This document shows, one piece after another, positions 7,700 through 14,239 of a DNA stretch of 61,150 nucleotides; position 1 is the stretch's first letter; every line of letters begins with the position of its first letter. The notes under the pieces were generated by a model that saw only the letters and a list, made by a program, of their open reading frames with translations, searched no databases and was not told the origin of the DNA. The DNA is from an uncultured Hyphomicrobiales bacterium. Its GTDB lineage: Bacteria; Pseudomonadota; Alphaproteobacteria; Rhizobiales; Xanthobacteraceae. Where the stretch lies: contig CAIMEA010000045.1 of the NCBI GenBank assembly GCA_903839845.1, positions 1 to 61,150 on the forward strand. The letters are read 5' to 3'. Both the position numbers and the translations under genes were made by a program.

Positions 7700-8502
7700 G
7701 TTTGGCTCCACGATCGATAGAAGTGATTGAGCGGGCCGTGGCCGTGACCGACGGTGAGTTGATCGGCGGCCCTGATCGCCTCGGTGACATATGTCTTCGC
7801 CTCATGCGCGGCGGTGCCGAGGTCGAGGCCTTTGGCGAGACCGGCGGCGATGGCGGACGATAACGTGCAGCCGGTACCGTGGGTGTTGCGCGTCTTGATG
7901 CGCGGCGCCACCAGACGAACGATCTCGCCGGCGCTGACCAGAAGATCGACGCTGTCGGCGCTGTCGCCGTGCCCGCCCTTGATGAGAACAGTGCGCGGGC
8001 CGAGCGCGAGAATCCTGCGCGCCTGCGCTTCCATGTCGGATTCGTTTTGCGCGAGCGGCAAATCGGTGAGCGCGGCGGCCTCATGCAGGTTCGGCGTGAC
8101 CACCAGCGCGCGCGGGATCAGATCGCGGCACAAAGCGGCGATGGCCTCGACGGCGAGCAGCCGGTCGCCCGAGGTCGCCACCATCACCGGATCGAGCACG
8201 ATGTTCTGCGCGTCGTGCCGCGTCAGCCCTTCGGCAACCGCGCGGATCGCAGCGACTTGCGACAGCATGCCGATCTTGACCGCGCCGATGTCGAGATCGG
8301 TGAACACCGCGTCGATCTGCGCCGTGATGAAGTCGGCCGGCACGTCATGAATGGCGCTGACGCCTTGCGTGTTCTGCGCGGTCAGCGCGGTGATGACGGA
8401 AGCGCCATAGACGCCGAGCGCGCCGAAGGTCTTCAGATCGGCCTGGATGCCGGCGCCGCCGCTGGAGTCGGAGCCGGCGATGGTGACAGCGATCGCCGTC
8501 AT
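7696..8502 (-). CDS. thiD: Hydroxymethylpyrimidine (phosphomethylpyrimidine) kinase
   Basis: A 268-residue ribokinase-fold enzyme that phosphorylates HMP and then HMP-phosphate to give HMP-PP for thiamine synthesis. [17 protein letters not shown] near the N-terminus is the pyrimidine-binding signature, [15 protein letters not shown] follows near residue 105, and [16 protein letters not shown] near residue 210 holds the GTGC active-site loop with the anion hole and catalytic Cys. The ATG at 8502 is chosen because the protein then starts at the conserved first strand and has AGAGAGG upstream. It lies third in the thiM-thiE-thiD operon. Its stop overlaps the start of the TRAP binding protein. 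Confidence 0.95.
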   Translation of the reverse strand: MTAIAVTIAGSDSSGGAGIQADLKTFGALGVYGASVITALTAQNTQGVSAIHDVPADFITAQIDAVFTDLDIGAVKIGMLSQVAAIRAVAEGLTRHDAQNIVLDPVMVATSGDRLLAVEAIAALCRDLIPRALVVTPNLHEAAALTDLPLAQNESDMEAQARRILALGPRTVLIKGGHGDSADSVDLLVSAGEIVRLVAPRIKTRNTHGTGCTLSSAIAAGLAKGLDLGTAAHEAKTYVTEAIRAADQLTVGHGHGPLNHFYRSWSQT

Positions 8503-8516
8503 GACACCTCTCTCTT

Positions 8517-8565
8517 GCGCATGATCTGATCCGAAAACCGGTGCCCACTTTTCGGGATCATGCGC
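8517..8565 (+). repeat. 49-bp palindromic repeat, copy 1
   Basis: Arms GCGCATGATC/GATCATGCGC enclose CCGAAAACCGGT-nn-CCACTTTTCGG. Copies at 10238-10286 (inverted) and 38332-38380 share the centre while the arms differ with compensating changes. This copy lies between thiE and thiD and supplies the thiE stop codon. Very similar short palindromes are widespread in Hyphomicrobiales genomes, from general knowledge. Confidence 0.85.
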
Positions 8566-9220
8566 TGCGCTTCCTTTGCTCCAGCGCGACATCGACAATA
8601 TTGCGCAAGCTGCGCGCGGCCAGCGCCGGATCGGGGCTAAGCGACAGCGCCGAAATCACCGCGACGCCGTCGGCACCGGCGGCGATTGTCTCGGCGGCAT
8701 TTTTCTCGGTGATGCCGGCAATGGCGCAGATCGGAAAGGCCGGTTCGCGCGCGCGGATGGCGCCGGCGATCTTGCGCAAGCCCTCGATGCCGATCGGCGC
8801 CGAGGTATTGTCCTTCGACGTCGTGCCATAGACGCCGCCGATGGCGACATAATCGAGCATGTCGAGCGGCGCCTCGCGCGCCTGTTCCAATGTCTTGACC
8901 GACAGGCCGATGATCGCGGTCTTGCCGAGCAACAGCCGCGCATCGGCCGGCGACATATCATCCTGACCGATATGCACGCCGTCGGCCTCAGCCGCGAGCG
9001 CGACATCGACGCGGTCATTGATCAGCAGCGGAATGTCGAGCGGGGCCAGCACGCCGATCAGTGCGCGCGCATGCGCCATCATGGCGCGGGTCGAGCCGTG
9101 CTTGTCGCGCAACTGCACGAGCGTGGCGCTGCCGGCGATGCGTTTGGCCAGGTCGGCGAGCGATCGCCCGCCGGAGACGGCGGGATCGGCCAGCGCGTAA
9201 AGACGAAGATCGACCTTCAT
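8558..9220 (-). CDS. thiE: Thiamine-phosphate synthase
   Basis: A 220-residue TIM-barrel enzyme that joins HMP-PP and thiazole phosphate to make thiamine phosphate. LVQLRDK (residues about 34-40) is the pyrophosphate-binding strand, LINDRVDVALAAEADGVHIG with the following QDD (about 66-88) is the signature block, and AIGGVYGTTSKDN (about 123-135) is the phosphate loop. AIAGI near 167 and GADGVAVIS near 183 complete the barrel. It starts 4 bases after thiM ends, and its last codons and stop fall within the 49-bp repeat, so the C-terminal RKRSA may have been made by repeat insertion. Confidence 0.95.
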   Translation of the reverse strand: MKVDLRLYALADPAVSGGRSLADLAKRIAGSATLVQLRDKHGSTRAMMAHARALIGVLAPLDIPLLINDRVDVALAAEADGVHIGQDDMSPADARLLLGKTAIIGLSVKTLEQAREAPLDMLDYVAIGGVYGTTSKDNTSAPIGIEGLRKIAGAIRAREPAFPICAIAGITEKNAAETIAAGADGVAVISALSLSPDPALAARSLRNIVDVALEQRKRSA

Positions 9221-9224
9221 TCAA

Positions 9225-10028
9225 TCACCTTTGCAAACCGGTTCGGGCGCGCTCGGCAATTGTCTTGCCGTCGATTGTATAAAGCGCGTCGAGGATGGCC
9301 GCGGCGAAGCTGCCCGGCCCTGGCGATTTTTCCGCCGCCATTTCGCCGGCGATGCCGACGATGAGCATCGCCGAAGCGGTCGCGGCCAGCGCGTCCGGCT
9401 CGACGGCGAGGCATGCGGCGACGATCGCCGAGCCGGCGCAGCCCATGGCGGTGACGCGCGCCATCAGCGGATGACCATTGGTCAGGGCCGCCGTGCGCTC
9501 GCCGTCGCTGATCAGATCGGTCGCGCCGGACAGGCCGACGACAAGTCGCCGCGCGCCGGCATAAGCTTCGACCGTCTCGCGCGACGGCGCCGCGCCGGAC
9601 AGCGCGGTAAATTCGGCGGCGTTGAGCCGTATCGCTTTCGGCTCGAGCAGGATCAGGTCGCGCGCATAAACCGCGCGCTGCTCGGCCCGGTCGATGAACA
9701 CCGGATCGAGCACCCAAGGCAGCCCGTTCTGCGAGGCGGCATCGACGGCGATCGAGGTCGCCTCGCGGCGCTCGCGGTCGAAGGTGCCGAGATTGACCAA
9801 AAGCGCGTCGCTGCGCGCGACGAAGGCGCCGATCTCCTCGCCCGACAAGGTCATCGACGGCACGGCGCCGAGCGCCAGCAGCGCATTGGCGGTGAAATTC
9901 TGCGCCACCGAATTGGTGATGCAATGCACGCGCGGGCTTTTTGCCCGCAGACGCGACAGCAACGCCGTCGCCTGGCCGGCAAGTTCCTCGCGCGACATCA
10001 GGCGCGCAGCCGTTTGCGGATCCCGCAT
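9225..10028 (-). CDS. thiM: Hydroxyethylthiazole kinase
   Basis: A 267-residue ribokinase-like salvage enzyme that phosphorylates 4-methyl-5-hydroxyethylthiazole. HCITNSVAQNFTANALLALG (residues about 36-55) is the substrate-binding signature, LDPVF follows near 110, and VTAMGCAGSAIVAA near 200 contains the active-site Cys in the place of the usual GTGC. The ATG at 10028 has a strong GGAGGG site, and longer frames run into the riboswitch. It is the first gene of the TPP-controlled operon. thiC, thiG and thiO are not in this window, so this locus is the salvage and joining arm of the pathway. Confidence 0.95.
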   Translation of the reverse strand: MRDPQTAARLMSREELAGQATALLSRLRAKSPRVHCITNSVAQNFTANALLALGAVPSMTLSGEEIGAFVARSDALLVNLGTFDRERREATSIAVDAASQNGLPWVLDPVFIDRAEQRAVYARDLILLEPKAIRLNAAEFTALSGAAPSRETVEAYAGARRLVVGLSGATDLISDGERTAALTNGHPLMARVTAMGCAGSAIVAACLAVEPDALAATASAMLIVGIAGEMAAEKSPGPGSFAAAILDALYTIDGKTIAERARTGLQR

Positions 10029-10039
10029 CTCTGGTCCCT

Positions 10040-10133
10040 CCGCCGGCATGACCCGGATCAGGTTCGTTGGGTTGGCTCTGGAGCGGCCTCTCAGCCCGGC
10101 ATCCCACAGACGTAAAGGGCCGGACACCCCACG
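10040..10133 (-). promoter_or_regulatory. TPP riboswitch (THI element)
   Basis: Read on the minus strand, the order is GGGGTGTCC (P1 side), then GCCGGGCTGAGA with the invariant CTGAGA of the pyrimidine sensor, then CGAACCTGATCCGGGTCATG with the invariant ACCTGAT and GGTCATGCCGGCG of the pyrophosphate sensor, ending about 12 bases before the thiM ATG. The closing P1 strand and the GGAGGG ribosome site are almost adjacent, which fits control of translation start rather than termination. It should repress the whole thiM-thiE-thiD-TRAP operon when thiamine pyrophosphate is plentiful. Confidence 0.95.
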
Positions 10134-10237
10134 AGATTGCTATGCAAAATACCTAGTCCGCGCGCCCAATCAAGGCAAGGGCCTTGCAGCCATAGGCGGC
10201 TTGCACGCACCGCGCTATTTTGCTGAATTGAAATTCA

Positions 10238-10286
10238 GCGCATAACCCCGAAAAGTGGATACCGGTTTTCGGGCAAGGTTATGCGC
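10238..10286 (-). repeat. 49-bp palindromic repeat, copy 2
   Basis: Inverted relative to the other two copies, with arms GCGCATAACC/GGTTATGCGC and the same conserved centre. It lies between the riboswitch promoter region and the RAM-domain gene. Confidence 0.85.
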
Positions 10287-10317
10287 CAAAAAGTGCCGAG
10301 CGGAGATTTGACCAAAA

Positions 10318-10560
10318 ATGACCCCTTTTTTCATCCAGATCAAATGCGAACTCGGCAAGGCCTATCAGGTCGCCAATGAACTGGCCGAAGCGGAAATCGC
10401 CTCGGAGATTTATTCTACTGCCGGCGACTACGATCTGCTGGTGAAATTCTACGTCGATGAAGGCACCGACATCGGTCATTTCGTCAACGAGAAGGTGCAC
10501 TGCATCGGCGGCATCAAGGACACCTATACGATCATCACCTTCAAGGCGTTCACGGCCTAA
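10318..10560 (+). CDS. Stand-alone Lrp/AsnC RAM-domain protein
   Basis: An 80-residue protein consisting only of the ligand-binding RAM domain of Lrp/AsnC regulators, with no helix-turn-helix. FFIQIKCELGKAYQVANEL is the first strand and helix, TAGDYDLLVKFYV is the central strand pair with the G-x-x-D motif, and KDTYTIITF is the last strand. Such single-domain proteins form oligomeric rings and may bind amino acids or modify partner Lrp proteins. The start is ATG 10318. Its end overlaps by 4 bases the end of the convergent zinc-ribbon gene. Confidence 0.8.
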   Translation: MTPFFIQIKCELGKAYQVANELAEAEIASEIYSTAGDYDLLVKFYVDEGTDIGHFVNEKVHCIGGIKDTYTIITFKAFTA

Positions 10561-10751
10561 ACCTCCGTTTGCGGCCGGCCGGGCGCCGAGGTCGGCACAT
10601 GCATTGGATATTCAACGCCGCAGGCCGTGCATTTAAAGACACAGGTGTCGCCCCCCGGCTTGGAATTCCGGTGCCGGGCCTTCAATGTCGTCGGCGCGCC
10701 GCACAGCGGACAAGACGGCGTCGAAATAGCTTTTAAATCGATGTCAGACAT
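10557..10751 (-). CDS. Small zinc-ribbon-like protein
   Basis: A 64-residue protein with two cysteine pairs, CPLC at about 16-19 and CTAC at about 42-45, spaced as in a zinc ribbon and followed by GVEYP. Between them lies a basic RHRNSKPGG turn. No enzyme domain is present. It is likely cytosolic and may contact nucleic acid or protein; the function is unknown. It converges on the RAM-domain gene. Confidence 0.65.
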   Translation of the reverse strand: MSDIDLKAISTPSCPLCGAPTTLKARHRNSKPGGDTCVFKCTACGVEYPMHVPTSAPGRPQTEV

Positions 10752-10912
10752 GATGTCGCCTCCTGCGAAAAGCGCAGCGATATTCCTTTGGTGTTTGCGA
10801 ACGCGAGCGGAACGCTCGGCGGATGTGCCGAGACAACGCGCCAGTTGGAACTTGGCTCCGTCTCACAGCCTCATGAAATACCCGTGATGCAGCGGAACCG
10901 GTGCGAACAGGA

Positions 10913-11860
10913 CTATATTTCCGGCCGGCGCAGGCCTTCGGCCTCGCGGGCGCGTTGCAGGCCGAGCCAGCGCTCGCGGAAAATCACCGCGAGACCCGCG
11001 GCAGCGACAATCGCCGCGCCGACATAGACCAGCACGCCCGGCAATTCGCCGAACAGCCAATAGCCGAGCAGCAGCGCCCACAGCATCGCCGTGTAGTCGA
11101 ACGGCGCGATCACCGAAGCGGTGGCGTGGCGATAGCTCTCGGTGAGAAAGATATGCGCGATGCCGCCGAGTACACCGGTGGCGATCAGTTCGGTCAACTC
11201 CATCGCCGTCGGACTGTGCCAGGCAAACGGCAACGTCACCGCGCCGGCGAGCGTGGTGATCAGCGAAAAATAGAAAACAATCGACGCGGTCGGTTCGCTT
11301 TGCGTCAGCCGCCGCGTCTGGATCACCGTGCCGGCGTTGCAGAAGGCCGAGGCGATCGCATAAAGCGAGCCGGCCAGCGCGACGCTGCCGGCGCCGGCCG
11401 CCGCGTAGTGTTCAAAGCTGAGGTTCGGGATCAGCATCACGATCACGCCGAAGAAGCCGACCGCCACGGCCGACCAGCGGAAAATGCGCACCCGCTCCTT
11501 CAGGATCAGCGCCGCCAGCGCCACGGTGATCAGCGGCGAAGCGAAATTAATGGCGGTGGCCTCGGCCAAAGGCAGCCGCGTCAGCGCCGAGAAATTGGTA
11601 AACATGCCGAAAGTCGAGAGCGCGCCGCGGCCGAGTTGCCCGAACGGACGCCTTGTGCGGATGGCGCTCATGAACTCGCCGCGCAACGCATAGATCAGCA
11701 GCACCGGCGGAATGGCGAAGGCGGAACGGAAAAACACCATCTGGCCGACCGGCGCGACGTCGCCCAACTGGCGCACCAGAGCCGACATCGTCGCAAACAG
11801 CAGCGCCGAGGTCAGCTTGAAACCGATAGCGGTGAGAAGATTTGTAGGGGTCTCCGGCAT
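10913..11860 (-). CDS. EamA/DMT-family transporter
   Basis: A 315-residue inner-membrane protein with ten predicted hydrophobic helices in two EamA repeats. The first repeat contains FFRSAFAIPPVLLIY and ATAINFASPLITVALAALIL with the E-R after it; the second contains TESYRHATASVIAPFDYTAMLWALLLGY, a strong family signature. These are drug/metabolite transporters, often exporters of amino acids or related small molecules. The substrate is not predictable. It stands alone, separated by about 160 bases from the zinc-ribbon gene on its right strand side. Confidence 0.85.
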   Translation of the reverse strand: MPETPTNLLTAIGFKLTSALLFATMSALVRQLGDVAPVGQMVFFRSAFAIPPVLLIYALRGEFMSAIRTRRPFGQLGRGALSTFGMFTNFSALTRLPLAEATAINFASPLITVALAALILKERVRIFRWSAVAVGFFGVIVMLIPNLSFEHYAAAGAGSVALAGSLYAIASAFCNAGTVIQTRRLTQSEPTASIVFYFSLITTLAGAVTLPFAWHSPTAMELTELIATGVLGGIAHIFLTESYRHATASVIAPFDYTAMLWALLLGYWLFGELPGVLVYVGAAIVAAAGLAVIFRERWLGLQRAREAEGLRRPEI

Positions 11861-12073
11861 TGCCTCTGCATAGCCGGGCGGGCTGGACTTGTCCCTCTTT
11901 TTATCGAGGGTTCAGGATGTCGCCGGCCGGGCATTCGCGCATTTCCGGACGGGAAACCATGCGTTGAATTGCCGCAATCGGGCGTGAATATTGACCGGCT
12001 GGCGGTGTTCGTCAGATTGGGCAGCGCGCGATATCATATCGCCGATCGTCCACTCGCAATGGGAGATTCAAGA

Positions 12074-12574
12074 ATGATCCGTATCGTTTCGGCCTGCGCG
12101 CTGGCGGGCATTGTGTTGCTGGCGGCGCAAGACGTGTCGCCGCGGGCGCAGACCGTGCCGGCGCAAGGCGCCAAGGAAATAGCCAAGCAGCGCGAGGACC
12201 TGATGAAAGGCATCTATCGCGGCTATTATCGCGACATGTCGCAAGCCGCCAAAGGCGAAGGCGACGCAAAGCTTGCCGCGACCAAGGCAACCGAGGCTGT
12301 CGCGCAACTGAAGAAATTCGCCACTTTGTTTCCGCCCGGCAGCGGCCGCGAAGGCGCTCCCGACACCCGCGCCAAGCCGGAAGTCTGGACCAAGCGGGCC
12401 GAGTTCGACGCAGCCCTCGACAGTCTGGTCAAGGAGACGACGGCGTTCGGCGAAGCGGCCGCGGCCGGCAATGCCGACGCCATGAAGGCCTCCTGGGCGA
12501 AAGTGGCGGAAGCTTGCGGCGGCTGTCACGGCGGGCCATCCAAGAGCGGCGGCAAGTTCCGGTTTGAAGAATAA
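12074..12574 (+). CDS. Cytochrome c', c-556 type
   Basis: A 166-residue periplasmic haem protein. The ATG at 12074 follows GGGAGA; the much longer upstream frame on this strand is a shadow of the EamA gene. An N-terminal hydrophobic signal ends near PRAQ (about 26). The four-helix cytochrome c' fold is indicated by the single CGGCH haem site at 148-152 near the C-terminus and by REDLMKGIY (Met about 44), the axial Met of low-spin c-556 members. Its role is electron transfer in the periplasm, partner unknown. It abuts the next cytochrome gene, which probably accepts or passes its electrons. Confidence 0.85.
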   Translation: MIRIVSACALAGIVLLAAQDVSPRAQTVPAQGAKEIAKQREDLMKGIYRGYYRDMSQAAKGEGDAKLAATKATEAVAQLKKFATLFPPGSGREGAPDTRAKPEVWTKRAEFDAALDSLVKETTAFGEAAAAGNADAMKASWAKVAEACGGCHGGPSKSGGKFRFEE

Positions 12575-12596
12575 CGTCCCGACGGCCCGGTACGGG

Positions 12597-13493
12597 GTGA
12601 AGCGGCGTTCGGCAACAGCGCGCCGTTTTATCCCGCTGGCTTGCGCGCTGGCGCTCGTCGCCGCGAGCGGCGGCGCCCGCGCGCAATCGGGCGCGGCCGA
12701 ACGCGGCAAATATATTTTCGATTCGGCCGGCTGTTACGGTTGCCACACCGAACCGGGCGGCGCGCCGATGGCCGGCGGTCCGCCGCTGCGCACCGCCTAT
12801 GGCACGTTCTACGCGCCCAACATCACGCCCGATCCGGAGTTCGGCATCGGCCAATGGTCGGAGGCGGATTTCACCCGTGCCCTGCGCGAGGGCGTATCGC
12901 CGCGCGGCGAGAACTACTTTCCGGTGTTTCCCTATCCCGCCTACACCAAGATGACGACGCAGGACATTCTCGATCTGCGCGCCTATCTCAAGACGCTGGC
13001 GCCGGCCAAGACGCCGCGCCGCGCGCATGAGCTGCGCTTTCCCTACACGCTGCGCTTCGTGCTGACCCCGTGGAAATGGGTCAACTTCCAGGCTGGCGAA
13101 TTCCGTCCCGCGCCCGATTACGACGTGCAATGGAATCGCGGCGCCTACATCGTGCAGGCCCTCACCCATTGCGGCGAATGCCACACGCCGCGCAACAAGC
13201 TCGACGGGCTCGATCCCCGGCAATGGCTTTCCGGCGCGCGCATGCCGGTCGGCGATCTGGTCGCGTCCAATCTGACGCCGGACAAGACCGGGCTGGCCGA
13301 CTGGTCGGCGGCCGACATCGCCGATGCGCTGGAAACCGGGACGCTGCCGGAAGGCGGCACGCTGGGCGGCGAAATGGGCGAAGTGGTCAGGAACAGCACC
13401 AGCAAGATGCGGCCTGACGACCGCGCGGCGATCGTCGCCTATCTCAAGGCGCTACCGCCATTGCCAACGACGGTGAAGAAGAAAGAGAAGTGA
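12597..13493 (+). CDS. Dihaem cytochrome c
   Basis: About 298 residues with two haem sites, CYGCH (46-50) and CGECH (about 186-190), each followed by the YxxxxNITPD-like NITPDPEFGIG / NLTPDKTGLADW segments typical of the cytochrome subunits of membrane-linked dehydrogenases (alcohol, aldehyde, nicotinate type). A signal sequence precedes AQSGAAERGKY. The GTG at 12597 is preferred; a TTG at 12564 would overlap the cytochrome c' gene by 11 bases. No catalytic subunit adjoins it on the same strand. The molybdenum hydroxylase-like gene at 14240-16540 is a possible partner, which is inference. Confidence 0.85.
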   Translation: MKRRSATARRFIPLACALALVAASGGARAQSGAAERGKYIFDSAGCYGCHTEPGGAPMAGGPPLRTAYGTFYAPNITPDPEFGIGQWSEADFTRALREGVSPRGENYFPVFPYPAYTKMTTQDILDLRAYLKTLAPAKTPRRAHELRFPYTLRFVLTPWKWVNFQAGEFRPAPDYDVQWNRGAYIVQALTHCGECHTPRNKLDGLDPRQWLSGARMPVGDLVASNLTPDKTGLADWSAADIADALETGTLPEGGTLGGEMGEVVRNSTSKMRPDDRAAIVAYLKALPPLPTTVKKKEK

Positions 13494-13545
13494 CAGGGCA
13501 GCCGACGCGGACTCCGCGGCGTTGACTTTCGGCGAACCGACAGGG

Positions 13546-13581
13546 ATTGCGCGAATATCTCTTTTTTGCTATATACGCAAT
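13546..13581. promoter_or_regulatory. Inverted repeat at toxin gene start, candidate HigA operator
   Basis: ATTGCG (13546-13551) and CGCAAT (13576-13581) form matching arms with AT-rich sequence (GAATATCT, TTTTTT, TATATA) between them, just before and touching the toxin ATG. Antitoxins of this type commonly repress their own promoter. The promoter assignment is tentative. Confidence 0.4.
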
Positions 13582-13906
13582 GATGCGCTGGTCTTTCCAG
13601 ACCCTCAACGCCACGGTCGACGCGGAAGTCAGAGATCTGCCGCCCGATATGCAAGCCCGTCTCCTGCGTTTCGGCGACATCATCGAGCAAAACGGCCTGG
13701 AGGCGCTACCGCGCGACAGCGTCAAGCACCTTGAAGGCAAGTTATGGGAGCTTCGAATAATTGGGCGCGATGGAATATCGCGGGCCATCTATGTGACGGC
13801 AACCGGACGGCGCGTCATCGTCGTGCGCGTGTTCATCAAAAAGGCCCAGAAGACACCGCCGCGCGAACTTGAACTGGCCCGGCAGCGCGCCAAGGAGATA
13901 ATGTGA
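13580..13906 (+). CDS. HigB/Gp49-like (DUF891) toxin
   Basis: About 108 residues of the RelE-like fold. The start is one of two adjacent ATGs (13580, 13583). LPPDMQARLLRFGDIIEQNG forms the helices, KHLEGKLWELRI-GRDGISRAIYV the central sheet (the L-W-E-L-R signature of the Gp49/HigB group), and RVFIKKAQKTPPRELELARQRA the C-terminal basic segment. Members cleave mRNA, usually on ribosomes. The toxin gene precedes its antitoxin and overlaps it by 4 bases (ATGA), the HigBA order. Confidence 0.85.
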   Translation: MMRWSFQTLNATVDAEVRDLPPDMQARLLRFGDIIEQNGLEALPRDSVKHLEGKLWELRIIGRDGISRAIYVTATGRRVIVVRVFIKKAQKTPPRELELARQRAKEIM

Positions 13907-14229
13907 TGAAGTTGAAAGACTTGAAGACGTCGCTGCTGACGAATCCCGACGTGCGCAAGGAATACGACGCACTTGAGGAAGAATTCGCGCTTATCGCAGC
14001 GGTGGCGAAAGCGCGCCTGCGGTCTGGATTGACGCAGGCGCAATTGGCCAAGCGCATGAAAACGACGCAATCGACTGTGGCGCGGCTGGAAAGCGGGCGC
14101 GGCAAGCCATCGACGCGGACGCTGGCGCGCTTCGCCAAAGCGACCGGGCACCGGCTGAAGATCACCTTCGAGCCGGTAACGAAAAACGTAGCGCCCACCA
14201 AACGACGACCCCAACCCGCCTCATCGTAA
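13903..14229 (+). CDS. HigA-like XRE antitoxin
   Basis: A 108-residue protein. The central helix-turn-helix SGLTQAQLAKRMKTTQSTVA continues into RLESGRGKPS (residues about 44-72), and the N-terminal part (NPDVRKEYDALEEEFALIAAV) matches antitoxins that pair with DUF891 toxins. It should neutralise the toxin and repress the operon. Its ATG overlaps the toxin stop. The C-terminal tail is basic (TKRRPQPASS). Confidence 0.9.
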   Translation: MMKLKDLKTSLLTNPDVRKEYDALEEEFALIAAVAKARLRSGLTQAQLAKRMKTTQSTVARLESGRGKPSTRTLARFAKATGHRLKITFEPVTKNVAPTKRRPQPASS

Positions 14230-14239
14230 CAAGCGACGA

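Noticed and set aside
10901-12073. Long N-terminal extension of the cytochrome c' reading frame
   Set aside because: It is antisense to the EamA transporter gene. The cytochrome has its own ATG, ribosome site and signal peptide at 12074.
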